Assembly (NCBI GenBank): GCA_022036555.1
Contig: CM039130.1
Span: forward strand, 9,641,964 to 9,705,963
DNA length: 64,000 nt
Source of the DNA: Microstegium vimineum
Taxonomy: Eukaryota > Streptophyta > Magnoliopsida > Poales > Poaceae
Reading direction: 5' to 3'
Each line of letters starts with the position of its first letter. The stretch's first letter is position 1. The translations under genes and the position numbers were made by a program. The notes beneath the pieces are model-generated. The model saw only the letters and a program-made list of their open reading frames with translations, was not told where the DNA came from and searched no databases. Of the stretch, positions 11,087-22,162 are shown piece by piece.

Positions 11087-11482
11087 CTTAAGGTCAAAAT
11101 TAAAAACCGCTGTGAACATAATCGCCTGGGGGGGGCAAATAATGCATGCCGTGGCCCATATGTAGTAGCCCGGACCCTCTAGAACATTCTCAGGTTCTCG
11201 ATCCGCCCAAGTATGGCGCGTATTGCCGCCGCAGGCGTATTTGTACGTGTACGAGCGTAGACTGGCCCAAGAGATCATGTACGTGTACGTACGCAAGCTT
11301 GCTAGCTAGCTAGTTGAGGGGAAGAGAGAAGCTAGCAGTGTACTAGTTCGTGCCCACGTACGTGCTTGCATCGGCCAGGCACAAATTGCTCATTGGAGGC
11401 CTATAATCGAGATTAGTGGGCACTAATGGCCGGGACTAATAATCATGCTCTTAGCCATTCATGAGTCGATGAGCTCATAATA
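11087..11482. other. Spacer, nothing recognised
   Basis: No coding, repeat-end or RNA signal that I can support. Confidence 0.4.
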
Positions 11483-11960
11483 TTTTTTTAGGGCTCGGTG
11501 GGGGTAACCCCCACCCACCTATTTTTTATTACTGATATAAATTAATGATAAAAGAATTACAGGTGCACAATCAAGCGGTGCAAAAAAAGAGCTTGCAAAG
11601 CTTAAAAGAAAAGGCTAAGAAACTGTAGGGTATATTCTCTAACCACTGTTTAAGTAGGCCAGCACGGTTGAGTTTGGCTTTGATGTAGGTCCTCTTTAAA
11701 GCGAATTTTCCATGAGGCTAAAGAGCAGATATTGTTGTCGAAAATCAAACCATTTTTGGAAGTCCAAATACACCAGCAGGCTGTGATGACTATTTCTGTG
11801 TAGATGGCGTTGCCAAAAAATTGTCTTGATCTAACCACCATGCATGTCAAGGGAGGTAGGGATAAATCCCATGAAACTCCAATCAAATTTGTGTTTAGAC
11901 ACAGAGAACCAGAGGAATTTCTCTGTAGTACCACAACGGGACATAGAGATATGGAGTGGG
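11483..11960 (-). mobile_element. LINE (L1-type) 3' end, 5'-truncated
   Basis: On the minus strand a coding segment at about 11650-11840 reads ITACWCIWTSKNGLIFDN followed by a WKIRFKEDL-like stretch and a stop. This is the end of the zinc-binding/RNase-H-side tail (zf-RVT type) of plant LINE ORF2 proteins. Downstream comes a 3' untranslated region with a GGGTAACCCCCACC word and then a short A-run (T7 at 11483-11489 on the plus strand). The copy lacks the reverse transcriptase body, as expected of 5'-truncated LINE insertions. Left limit well supported, right limit approximate. Confidence 0.65.
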
Positions 11961-12279
11961 CATGAACTCGAGGAAAAAGAACTAGCGTGTGCTTGGTTTG
12001 TGTAATTGTGTATGCTGCAGTGCGTGTTCCCTGTTTTATGCTCCTCAAATGGTAGCAGCCTCGACCTGACTTGTCATAGAAGCTTGACACGATGGGCCCC
12101 AAGCTTGACCCGACTTGTCATAGAAGCAGCTACCAGTAGTGCACCGGCAGAGCCCATTCTCGCGGTTGCACGGCCAGCCGTCCTTAACGGCGGCAGATGT
12201 CTTGCGTCATGACACCTCCCACATCTGACGCCGTTTCTCCTCTCAATCCTCTGCGACGGCTCCATCGTCAGCTGCGACT

Positions 12280-12855
12280 ATGATCACGGCCAACGCCTCG
12301 TCGAAGTCGAGGCTACCGAGAGCTCTAGACTACAGCGTGCTAGTCAGCTACGGCACGCCGGAGCAACAGTTCCCGGTGTTCCTTGATACCAGCAGCATCG
12401 GAACGTCCTTGCTCCGGTGCAAGCCCTACGCCCCAGGTTCCAATTCCAACAACTGTGATCCGCCAGCGTTCGACACGTCGCAGTCCCCCACATTCGCCGA
12501 CGTCCTCTGCGGCTCGCCGAATTGTCCTACCAACTGCTCCGGCGGCTCCGGCTCCGCATGCCCGCTCGACGGCCTGTACTCGGTCATCAACGCCACATAT
12601 GCGAAGGACATGCTCACACTGGCGCCGTCCATGGCCGTCCACGACTTTAGATTCCTCTGCCTCTCCGTGGATGAACCTTTAGACCAGCCGGTGACCAGGA
12701 CCCTCGACCTTGGCCGCGACCGCAACTCACTACTGTCGCAACTCTCGTTGTCGTCGTCTTCCGCCGCCGCCGCCTTCTCCGAATGCCTACCGCAATCCCC
12801 GAGCTCCTCTCCCTCGGCGTCGACATCCGTGTTGGGACAGAGGATGCAAAGGTAA
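12280..12855 (+). pseudogene. Nepenthesin-like aspartic protease (A1 family), N-terminal fragment
   Basis: The 191-codon frame has the start of a plant A1 aspartic protease fold: YSVLVSYGTPEQQF, then FLDTSS at the position of the first catalytic motif (DTG in active enzymes, here DTS), then a Cys-rich stretch (CGSPNCPTNCSGG, CPLDG) typical of nepenthesin-type inserts. A Ser-rich region follows and the frame stops at 12855, with a GT at an AAAG|GTAACC junction that could be a splice donor. A secretory signal peptide, the propeptide and the second catalytic Asp half are missing; full-length relatives are about 400-500 residues. GC content is high compared with the flanks. It sits between a minus-strand LINE end and an LTR remnant, so it is most likely a gene fragment and not a working protease. 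Confidence 0.65.
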
Positions 12856-12904
12856 CCAATTGAACCCGAAAGTACCATGTTGTCTGTGTCATGTTTTCTA
12901 TAAG

Positions 12905-13378
12905 CAAGTCGAAGCCTCCAACGAGGGTTGGCGACGCCTTCGAGCACAAGCGCACCGAAGGCCACGCGCCGAGGGAGCCTTTGCCCGAAAGACTGGCAAA
13001 GGCTGGGCGGCGATCGAGCGAAGGCGAATTGAAGGCGATGACGTGATAGGAACCTTCGACGACACGAGGACACGTCAAGGCGGCCTTTGCTGAGCATAAG
13101 GGAGCCTTTGGCGAGAAGTGGGACGAAAAGAGTGGATGGGCTTCCACTGAGGTAGAGTAGGCCCAACGCTTGGTCTAGTGTGAAAGGACCAATGAAGCCT
13201 CTAGCGCGCTCTGGCAGGAGTTTGGAATATTCGGAGGATATTCCCCGTAGAGGAGGGGCACCGATGTAAAAACACTCGGCTCTTGTATAGTGTCCTATAA
13301 AAAGGGGCTACACGTACCGTAATAAAGAGAGAGAACGACCCCGATTCTAGGGTTTCATTGATTGTAGTCCCGTCAACA
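12905..13378 (+). mobile_element. LTR remnant (family A), plus orientation
   Basis: Contains a promoter-like TATAAAAAGGGGCTACAC followed by ACCGTAATAAAGAGAGAG and ends near GTCCCGTCAACA. Repeated CCTTCG/CGAAGG words lie upstream. A related sequence in inverse orientation lies at 23729-24330, sharing CTATAAAAGGGGGCTACAC and CCGTAATAAAGGGAGAGA. No internal retrotransposon region adjoins it, so it is a solo LTR or fragment. The left boundary is approximate. Confidence 0.55.
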
Positions 13379-13620
13379 TGTGGTCAGAGTCTTTGGATGA
13401 AAAAATGACACCGTCGATCTGCCTACCACAAGCCTAGCTTGTCAAAAAAAGATTAGGAAACAATGGCACATGTGACATAGACACATGAGTTGGGTTCAGT
13501 TTCTATTGGTTTTCTCTTCTTGGGGATTTTAGGTCACCATTGTTCAACTTTACTCGTTGTTGAGTTATCACCACAGTCTAGATTGTTCTAGGAGTTGTCG
13601 CTATCATAGTCCTAAGATAT
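13379..13620. other. Short spacer before the gypsy element
   Basis: Nothing recognised; ends in GATAT, which nearly matches CATAT after 21838 (4 of 5 bases). Confidence 0.4.
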
Positions 13621-15022
13621 TGTCGGTGTTATGAACCCAGGGGGTCAAGACCACCGGCTAGTAAATTTGTATATTGTGTGCTCCCTCTCCCAGACGTGAT
13701 GCAAGAAGAACACAAGATTTATCCTGGTTCGGGCAAAGAAGGCCCTACGTCCAGCGGGGGAGGATGGATTGTATTATCTTGCACCGAAGTGCTCGTACAG
13801 GGGGGGTACAAGCAAATTTACGCGGGGGTGCTCAGGATGAGCTAAGGCCTAGGGCTAGCAGGGCTATCCTAGGAGAGTCGGTGGACTGCTTGAGACGTTG
13901 ATCAAGCAATCGGGTGTGGAGTGGTGTTGCGAATGCGCATGCCGATGCGCACGCCGATACGAGTGTGCATGCCTTAGCCGATACAAATGGGCCTCTTTCT
14001 CCTTCTATCCCAGCGTCCCTTTTATAGACCAAGGGGAGGCACGGGAGTACAGAGTCCTAAACTGTAGCGGTATGGGAGGTGTGTCCGTGCTCCATGCTTG
14101 CGATGGGACGTCGATCGCTGTAGCGGTGTGGCCTTCCCGTCCTACCGGTGCTCAAGGCACGGCGATAGCTGACTGGACATCGCCGTATAGCATGGAGCAG
14201 TGCGGTCGGCCTTCTGTAGACGGGTACGAGTCCCACAATTGACGCGGGGCAGACTGGTCGGGAGCCATGCCGGAGTGGTTGGAGGTGGCGGTCGAACCCC
14301 CTGGTCGATGGGGGGTCAAGGCCAGCGTGACCCCGTCGTATCCCTGAAGACACAGTCGAGGGCTCTCCTATTCATGGCTCGTGGGGGTGCCTCTGGATTC
14401 CATACCTGCGACGTGGCTACAGCGGCCGCACGGTTGACGGAGGTCCTGGGCATGGGCGGCGAGTTGATGGATTTGACTGCAGTAGTGGGCGCCCATAGCG
14501 TTAGGCGGGGGCGGGTAGGCGCATTGGATCCCCTTTACCCTATACCGGGAGCAGGTGAGCTGACCGAGCCCCCTGCGCACGGGTCGTTCGATCGACCCCC
14601 TGTCCGTCATTCGAGGGGTCGAGGCGGAGGGGTCATTCGTTCGACCCCTGTCCGTCAGTTGGGGTCGAGGTCGAGGTCGAGGGGAATTCGATCGACCCCT
14701 CTTCCGTCATTCGGTGGGTTAAGGCAGAGCGGAGGGGTCGTTCGTTCGACCCCCTGTCCGTCAGTCGAGGTAGGGACGGAGGGGTCGTTCGTTCGACCCC
14801 TGTCCGTCAGTCAAGGTAGAGGCGGAGGGGTATCTTGCCTTCTGTGTTTCCCGCAATGGGCCGGCCCACGACTGATCCCTGTTGCCAGTGAGGGAGGCCT
14901 TTGCATGATGGGCCTTCCTCCATTGACTCGAACGGCTGATCGGATCCTGCCTTAAAAATGGTTGCTATGTTAAGCATTAGATTATCACACGTTTAGGGTA
15001 CCCCTTACCTTTGTACCCGACA
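13621..15022 (-). repeat. 3' LTR of the gag-only gypsy element
   Basis: 1402 bp. Contains TATAAAA on the minus strand (14020-14026) and five degenerate copies of a roughly 50-bp unit at about 14580-14830 built on GGTCGTTCGTTCGACC. Matches 20417-21838 almost throughout. Confidence 0.9.
14580..14830. repeat. Tandem repeat inside LTR, five units
   Basis: Units contain GTCGTTCGTTCGACCCC, CTGTCCGTCA and a GAGGTAGAGGCGGAGGG-like spacer. The core is a short palindrome (GGGTCG / CGACCC with a 6-base loop). Confidence 0.8.
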
Positions 15023-15184
15023 GTAGCCCTCGAACCTCTATGCGGATAAGGAAAATCCACATAGAGGTTTTTGCTGATGATCTGCAGGGTTAGTAAGAGG
15101 TTTAATCCCCCGCGGGCCCAGAGGAGTGATTAAGAACTCCTCTGGGGTTTTAACGTGTGTTCTATTGAGGGGAGTAATATTAAC

Positions 15185-16690
15185 TAGGGTCATAGAGCCC
15201 TATCGAGAGGTCAGCTCTGTCTGCCAGGCTACGAGTGTTTTTGACCCTCTTTCGTCGAGGGGTATCGTGCGTAGTCTAACCCTCGAGCCTCGTGTGGCTG
15301 GGCCTTCACTACCTCATAGCGTCCTTCCTACGGATCCTTGCGCTCAGATTGTGGGGCGAAGAGCATCGTGCTATCCTCGTTAGGACGAGCCTCGAAGTCT
15401 TCTGTGAGCTGGTAACGGGTAGAAATCCAAGTGAGAACTCGTACCCCCTTTGACGGGGGTCGATTGAAGCCCTAGGGCGTTTTCATTAAGCAAGACCGCG
15501 TGGTATACCCAGGTGCCAACTCTGTTCGATGAGAGTCGGTGGCTCGATGCCTCCCGTCGAAGGGATCCTTGGGTATTCCGTGGTTATGCCTCGGATATGT
15601 CCCGGGGGGCCTCGAGCGTACGTTCTTGAGCTAGGGGCTCGCGCCGGACCCCCTGGGTCATCCCTGACTCGAATACTCGTGGGCGGCTGTCGAAACCCTT
15701 TCGTGGGGCCAGCCTTCGCCCCCTCGAGATTTGGGGGTGGACCGGAGTCCGTAACCCTGGGTCCTCCCTGACCTCGGGGTACTCGAGGGCGGCTGTCAAA
15801 CCCTGCTCGAGGGCCATCCTTCGCTCCCTCAAGATTTCGGGGTGGACCGAAGTCCGTTTCTCTTCCTTGGGAAAAGGGTGCTCGAGGGCGGCTGTCGAAA
15901 CCCTTTCGAGGGCCAGCCTTCGCTCCCTCAAGGGTTAAACTGGAGTCATAGTGCCCTATCGAGAGGTCAACTCTGCCAGCCAGGTTACGAGTGTTTTCGA
16001 CCCTCTTTCGTCTAGGGGTGTCGTGCGTAGTTTAACCCTCGAGCCTCGTGTGGCTAGGCCTTCACTACCTCATAGCGTCCTTCCCACGGATCCTTACGCT
16101 CGGATTGTGGGGCAAAGAGCATCATGCTATCCTCGTTAGGACGTGCCTCGAAGTCTTCTGTGAGCTGGTAACGGGTAGAAATCCAAGTGAGAACTCGTGC
16201 CCCCTTCGACGGGGGTCGATTGAAGCCCCGGGGCGTTCTCATTAAGCAAGACCGCGTGGTATACCCATGTGCCAACTCTGTCCGATGAGAGTCGGTGGCT
16301 CGATGCCTCCCGTCAAAGGGATCCTTGGGTATTCCGTGGTTATGCCTCGGATATGTCCCGGGGGGGCCTTGAGCGTATGTTCTCGAGCTAGGGGCTCGCG
16401 CCGGCCCCCCCTGGGTCATCCCTGACTCGAATACTCGAGGGCGGCTATCGAAAACCTTTCATGGGGCCAGCCTTCGCCCCCTCGAGATTTGGGAGTCGAC
16501 CGGAGTCCGTAACCCTGGGTCCTCCCTGACCTCGGGGTACTCGAGGGCGGCTGTCGAGGCCCTGACCGAGGGCCAGTCTTCGCTCCCTCGAGATTTTGAC
16601 AGACGGGTCGACGTCCGTTGCTTACCTCCGAAGATAACGTCCTATCCTGTGGAATACAAGGCGGTGGTAGGTAGGTATATTAAATGCGGG
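15185..16690. repeat. Tandem duplication of about 756 bp in the 3' untranslated part
   Basis: The block starting at GCCCTATCGAGAGGTC (about 15197) is repeated from about 15953, including the marker words CTACCTCATAGCGTCC, GACTCGAATACTCG and CCGGAGTCCGTAACC in the same order. Units of about 100 bp with ACTCGAGGGCGGCTGTCGA recur inside. The larger relative has similar but not identically duplicated sequence at 53040-54310. Confidence 0.8.
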
Positions 16691-16719
16691 GACATACCTG
16701 CCTTTCGTCGGATTCGCCT

Positions 16720-17110
16720 GCGAGCATGGGTCAAACAGGCTCCAGAAGGGAGGAGCTGTGTCACCAGCTGAGGCCGGGGAGACGGCGTCCGGCGTCTCGG
16801 AATCCGACGGTGAAGAGTGCGGCAGCGCGGCCGAGTATGTCGGAGAAGTCGCGGGGACCTTCTGAGATGACGGTATGGCAGAGCCAAAGTCAGGCTCAGC
16901 GAGGTACCCGCCCCCGACCCACAAGCACGGGTCAAACAGGCTCTCGAAGGGAGGAACTGTGTCACCAGCCGAGGCCGGGGAGATGGCATCCGGCGTCTCG
17001 GGATCCGCGTGATGAAGAGTGCTGCAGCGCCGTTCACGCCTCCTCCATGTCGTGGTTGTGGCCTAAGGACATGAACTCTAGACTTCCGGACCGGATGATG
17101 GTGGCGAATG
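16720..17110. repeat. Leader-like repeat block displaced to the 3' side
   Basis: This segment repeats sequence of the 5' leader at 19690-20340: units of about 190 bp with CATGGGTCAAACAGGCTC, GAGGCCGGGGAGA, GGCGTCTCG and GGTATGGCAGAGCCAAAG, then GGACATGAACTCTAG and GATGGTGGCGAATGGAAAT. In the larger relative the corresponding place holds the antisense gene instead. Confidence 0.75.
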
Positions 17111-17129
17111 GAAATAGCTGAGGCATGTG

Positions 17130-18148
17130 AGCTAGCTTTGGACAAGAAAGGTCTATGTAATAGATTAGGTTGGTGACAATATGATGTCGAGCCGCTGGGG
17201 GCTTCAAAACCTTAATGCATTTTATTCAGGATGCATCTGGGTGTTTTTATTTCTCGAGCCATCTTAATTTCTCTTTGTCTGAGCTGTTGCTTTTAGACTA
17301 AGTGTTCGACGTGCCCTTGTATCCCTCGAGGGGGGGAGCGAGTGGGGGTACCATAGCTTTGAGGCATAGGAGAGTCCCCGGCTCGATGGCCCGCGACCCT
17401 TAGGGAGTTCGAGGCGTCTTTACTTAGCCATGAAGCATACTCGGGGCAAAGATGGAAAGAAAAGCGTCGAGTTTCGAAAAACGTTCGGGTTTTTAAGGGA
17501 CTTAGGGAGGGGGACCCCCCACCTGACAGCCCCGAGGGAAACTTGACTTTGCAAGAGCAGAGTCGAGGCTACCTCAGAGTCATGAACAAATGTCAAATGT
17601 TTTTCGAGAACATTTTATTCATTCATGATGCGATAAATGTACATAACGCGTAAGATGTACAAGGCCTAAGTTATCGGCTTAGGGGTAAAAGCGGTTTTCG
17701 GGGACTTTCTTAGGGGATATTCCTGGTTAGCCCCCGAGGGAGGCTCGACTCTGCGGGAGCAGGGTTGAGTCTACCTTACGACTACGAGCGGTGATTTCTC
17801 GAGCCATTCTTACTTCTACCAGCCTTGGTGCTCCACTTTTTGGCGCAGTTGTTGGGCGTACGCCCGAGGCCCTTGAGAGGGGGGGAGCGAGTGGGAGTAC
17901 CTTAGCCCTGAGGCGTAGGAGAGTTCCCAGCTCGGCACCCCTCGACCCTTGTGGGTCTCTAGCGCGTTTTCTACCCTGTGCTAAGCGTGCTTCGAGGGGC
18001 AGAAGAAAGAGAGGCATCGAGGGGTAGAGTAAAATCTACCTCGAGTCATGAATGAAAATGAAAGCACTAGGATCGCGGACTTTCTATTCATTCGAGATGC
18101 GAGAATTGTACATAAATGCGAAAATGTATGAGGCCTGGAGGCCTAAGA
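17130..18148 (-). other. Untranslated region downstream of gag, matches the relative's post-pol region
   Basis: 17130-17680 aligns by eye with 59225-59770 of the larger element (shared words: GAGATGCATCT-like, GTGTTCGACG, GAGAGTCCC, CATGAAGCATACTCGGGGC, ACATTTTATTCATTC). 17690-18130 is a second, more diverged copy of the same region. Confidence 0.7.
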
Positions 18149-19172
18149 CTAGAAACGACGTAGTTGTTCCATGTTCTGCGCGTCAATGCAGAAGAACGCG
18201 TCGACAGCTTCCTCGCCGTCTACGTAATTGATTACGATGTCCATGAGCTCGTTGACGGTCTTGGGGGTGTTACGTCCCAGCTCCCGCACAACCTCCTTGC
18301 AGGTCGTCCCGGCGACGAATGCCATGATGACGTCGTGGTCGGAGATGTGGGTTAGCTTGGCACGTTGCTTGGAGAACCGTCGGGTGAAGTCACGGAGGGT
18401 TTCCCCTGGCTTCTGCTTGCAGCTACGGAGATCCCAGGGGTTTCCGGGCCGCACGTAGGTGCCCTCGAAGATCCTGACCAAGTCGGGCCTGCCATAGATC
18501 AAGTCCGGGGGGAGTTCCTCGAGCCATCTTCGAGCGGTGTCGGAGAGGAAGAGCGGGAATTGCCGAATGATGACGTGGTCGTCGTCGGCTCCTCCTAGAT
18601 GACATGATAGCCTAAATCAGCAAGCCAGAGCTCCGGCTTGGTTTTGCCATTATACTTGACCAGGCTGGTGGGTGGACAGAAACGAACAGGCAAGGTGGTT
18701 TGTCGGATCGCCTTGCTGAAGACTCGTGGCCCTGGTGGTTCCGGGGATCGACGTCGATCCTCGTCACTGTCGTAGCGCCCACCTCGATGGGCGCTATAAC
18801 CTCGAGCCTCAGTGTCACTGTGTCAGCGCCGTTTGTTGTCGTTGATGTTGTGTCGCGCATCTCGCGGTTGTCAATTGTCGAGGGTGCGGTCTCGAACTGG
18901 TTGTCGCTCCGCCCCGCCTTGGGGCGCCTCGTCTTGGTGGACAGATATCTCTCGATCTTGTCGAGGGGGCACACCCTGCCGCTCGGAAGCAGCTCCTCTG
19001 CGCCTCGAGGCCGAGCTCTCCGCCTCTTGAACGACTGCGGTTTGGAGAAGCCCTGGATCTTGTCTCTGACGCGCTGCGCCTGGGGCGTCGATGGTGTCGG
19101 CATGTCACGAAGTAGCATTGCGGCTGCTATGATATTTTGACTAGCGCGGTTGTAGTAGCGGGGTTCGTTCAC
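18149..19172 (-). pseudogene. Gypsy gag remnant fused to the integrase C-terminus
   Basis: Minus-strand gag, broken by frameshifts. The N-terminal part (19172-18612) holds AAAMLLRDMPTPSTPQAQRV. The capsid part (18502-18149) holds PDLVRIFEGTY, GNPWDLRSCKQKPGETLRD, FTRRFSKQRAKLTHISDHDV and ELGRNTPKTVNELMDIVINY. The frame then ends QNMEQLRRF-stop. In the larger element the gag continues past GAFFQIP into a linker and zinc-binding-like region, whereas NIEQLRRFYP is the very end of integrase. So a deletion joined mid-gag to the last few codons of pol near 18176-18196. The gag packages element RNA; this fused product could at best be a truncated capsid protein. Two frameshifts separate the N-terminal and capsid parts. 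Confidence 0.8.
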
Positions 19173-19689
19173 TCCTTCCTCGACTATCTGCCGATGGACT
19201 TCCCAAGCCTGGCTGCGGTCTCCTCCATCCTGTGGCCGCCCGTGATCTCGCTCGAGGGCGCTCTCGAGCTGTAGGCGCTCCTCCTCAAGCTTGGCGAGCA
19301 GCTCTTGGGCTTGCGCGATCCGGGCGTCCTGAGGTGGATTGGCTCTGTCGAGACTCGGGGGGTTGGCGTCTCACGCCGGGGTAGCGTTGCCCCTTCCTCC
19401 TTCATCCGTAGCCGCTGCGTCGTCGATGTCGTCCTGGGAGTCGACCAGGTCGATGAGGTGGAAGCACTCCCGCGTGGGATCGTAATCCTCATCGGGGGAG
19501 TCTGGATCGGGGTAGCCGTGGTAGAAGTCGGGGAAAGATCCCCTGCGCTCCTCCTCCAGCCGTCGCCGTAACGTGCCCCAGGTGTGACACCCTAGGGTCG
19601 GGGCTCATCGTGGCTCCGGGCGCTCGTCCGGTGGAGGGGTGGTGACGAGGTTAATCATCGCATGTAGCAGGTTCCCTAGGGAGCCATAA

Positions 19690-20340
19690 CGTGTCTGCAT
19701 CTGCGAGTTTACAAAGGCAGAACAGAGTCTGGCGCTGTTGTAAAGCCCATGCAGAAGCAGGTTGCGCGGCTGCGTGGCCGAGTATGTCGGAGAGGCCACG
19801 GGGACACTCCGAGATGACGGTATGGAAGAGCCAAAGTCAAGCTCGGAGAGGTACCCGCCCCCGTCCTGCAAGCATGGGTCAAACAGGCTGAGGGCGGGGA
19901 GATGGCGTCCGGCATCTCAGGATCCGCGCAGTGGAAAGTGCAGCGGCGCGGCCGAGTATGTTGGGAGAACCGCGGGGACCATCTGAGATGACGGTATGGC
20001 AGAGCCAAAGTCAGGCTCAGCGAGGTACCCGCCCCCGCCCGCAAGCATGGGTCAAACAGGCTCCCGAAGGGAGGAACTGTGTCTCCAGCCGAGGCCGGGG
20101 AGATGGCGTCTAGCGTCTCGAGATCCGCGCGGTGAAGATGCGGTGGCGTCGTTCACGCCTCCTCCTGGTCACAAGCGAAAGGCGTGAGTGGTGGGACCGT
20201 CGTCTGGTCCCTCTTGGCTCCGGCGTTCCGGAGCTGCTGCTATCCATGCCACCACCAGGGAGTAGAACCATGTCGTGGCCGTGGCCCGTGGACATGAACT
20301 CTAGGCTCTCGAACCAGACGATGGTGGCGAATGGAAATGG
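19690..20340. repeat. Tandem repeats in the 5' leader
   Basis: Two to three units of about 180-190 bp (GGTATGGCAGAGCCAAAG / GGTATGGAAGAGCCAAAG, AGCGAGGTACCCGCCCCC, CATGGGTCAAACAGGCT, GAGGCCGGGGAGATGG). The same units occur at 16720-17110. Confidence 0.75.
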
Positions 20341-20396
20341 TGGGACGGTGGAATCCATCTGGGAGAGTAGTTTGGAGTTGATCGACACGCAAAGCC

Positions 20397-20414
20397 CCCC
20401 TACCTGGCGCGCCA
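20397..20414 (-). other. Primer-binding site
   Basis: Read on the minus strand, two bases after the 5' LTR end comes TGGCGCGCCAGGTAGGGG, ending a tRNA-complement pattern beginning TGG. This fixes the minus orientation of the element. I do not name the primer tRNA. Confidence 0.7.
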
Positions 20415-20416
20415 AC

Positions 20417-21838
20417 TGTCGGTGTTATGAACCCAGGGGGTCAAGACCACCGGCTAGTAAATTTGTATATTGCGTGCTCCCTCTCCCAGACGTGATGCAA
20501 GAAGAACACAAGATTTATCCTGGTTCGGGCAAAGAAGGCCCTACGTCCAGCGGGGGAGGATGGATTGTATTATCTTGCACCAAAGTGCTCGTACAGGGGG
20601 GGTACAAGCAGGTTTACGTGGGGGTGCTCAGGATGAGCTGAGGCCTAGGGCTAGCAGGGCTATCCTAGGAGAGTCAGTTGACTGCTTGAGACGTTGATCA
20701 AGCAATTGAGTGTGGAGTGGTGTTGCGAATGCGCATGCCGATGCCGATGTGCACGCCGATACGAGTGCTCATGCCTTAGCCGATACGAATGGGCCTCTTT
20801 CTCCTTCTATCCCAGCGTCCCCTTTTATAGACCAAGGGGAGGCACGGAAGTACAGAGTCCTAAACTGTAGCGGTATGGGAGGTGTGTTCGTGCTCCATTC
20901 TTGCGATGGGACGTCGATCGCTGTAGCAGCGTGGCCTACCCGTCCTTCCGGTGCTCAAGGCACGACGATAGCAGATTGGACATCGCCGTATAGCATGGAG
21001 CAGTGCGGTCGACCTTCTGTAGACGGGTACGAGTCCCACAGTTGACGCAGGGCGGACTGGTCGGGAGCCATGCCGGAGTGGTTGGAGGTGACGGTCGAAC
21101 CCCCGGGTCGAGGGGGGTCGAGGCCAGCGTGACCCCGTCGTATCCCTGAAGACACAGTCGAGGGCTGTCCTATTCATGGCTTGAGGGGGTGCCTCTGGAT
21201 TCCGTACCTGCGACGTGGCTACAGCGGCCGTACGGTTGACGGAGGTCCCGGGCATGGGCGGCGAGTTGATAGATTTGACTGCAGTACTGGGCGCCCATAG
21301 CGTTAGGCGGGGGTGGGTAGGCGCATTGGATCCCCTTTGCCCCATACCGGGAGCAGGTGAGCTGACCGAGCCTCCTGCGCGCGGGTCGTTCGATCGACCC
21401 CCTGTCCGTCATTCGAGGGGTCGAGGCGGATGGGTCGTTTGTTCGACCCCTGTCCGTCAGTCGGGGTCGAGGTCGAGGTCGAGGGGTCGAGGTCGAGGGG
21501 GATTCGATCGACCCCTCTTCCGTCATTCGGTGGGTTAAGGCGGAGCAGAGGGGTCGTTCGTTCGACCCCGTGTCTGTCAGTCGAGGTAGGGACGGAGGGG
21601 TCGTTCGTTCGACCCCTGTCCGTCAGTCGAGGTAGAGGCGGAGGGGTATCCTGCCTTCTGTGTTTCCCGTAATGGGCCGGCCCACGACTGGTCCCTGATG
21701 CCGGTGAGGGAGGCCTTTTCGTGATGGGCCTTCCTCCATTGACTCGAACGGCTGATCGGATTCTGCCTTAAAAATGGTTGTTATGTTAAGCATTAGATTA
21801 TCACACGTTTAGGGTACCCCTTACCTTTGTACCCGACA
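20417..21838 (-). repeat. 5' LTR of the gag-only gypsy element
   Basis: 1422 bp, TGTCGG...CCGACA on the plus strand. Differs from the 3' LTR by scattered single changes and a small length difference in the GTCGAGGTCGAGG part of the tandem repeat, so insertion is fairly recent compared with the other wrecked elements. Confidence 0.9.
20823..20829 (-). promoter_or_regulatory. TATA box of the 5' LTR
   Basis: TATAAAA on the minus strand, within GGTCTATAAAAGGGGACGC. The same box is kept at 14020-14026 and 51696-51702 in the other LTRs. Confidence 0.6.
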
Positions 21839-22162
21839 CATATCATGCTGCCTCTCATGCCTAGTAGCAAGCTAAGACTTTGCATAATGTTGCATGGCAT
21901 GCGTGCAACCATGCATTTTCTGTACTTATATAGTGGTCAGGCGACTTGATTGTATTTTGTTTAGATAAATAGTAGCAATAAATGTTTGAAATGAACTACT
22001 TCTCAAGGTAGGAGGCTCCCCAATATTATAGTGGCTGCTGCTACGCACCTTCTCATTTTATATGCATATGTATATCTATACAACCCTTGTTAAATGGGCC
22101 CCGCCCACTTGTCGGACATGACAGAAACAATGATGGTTAGACGTCTAATAGGTTAGATTATA
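21839..22162. other. Spacer, nothing recognised
   Basis: AT-rich, no element ends or coding signal. Confidence 0.4.

Larger units (their letters stand above)
13621..21838 (-). mobile_element. Complete non-autonomous Ty3/gypsy (Tat-like) retrotransposon, gag-only
   Basis: Two LTRs, 13621-15022 and 20417-21838, both begin TGTCGG and end CCGACA on the plus strand and are visibly very similar. Orientation is minus: a primer-binding site abuts the 20417 end and a purine-rich tract (CTCGAGGGCTAC-like) abuts 15022. The interior encodes only gag remnants (18149-19172); protease, reverse transcriptase, RNase H and almost all of integrase are missing. This is the TR-GAG/LARD type of organisation. The flanks GATAT/CATAT agree at four of five bases. 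Its larger relative starts at 51315. Confidence 0.85.

Noticed and set aside
12068..12127. 16-bp direct repeat GACTTGTCATAGAAGC as a LINE target duplication
   Set aside because: Both copies lie on the same side of the LINE end, so they cannot flank it; simple local duplication.
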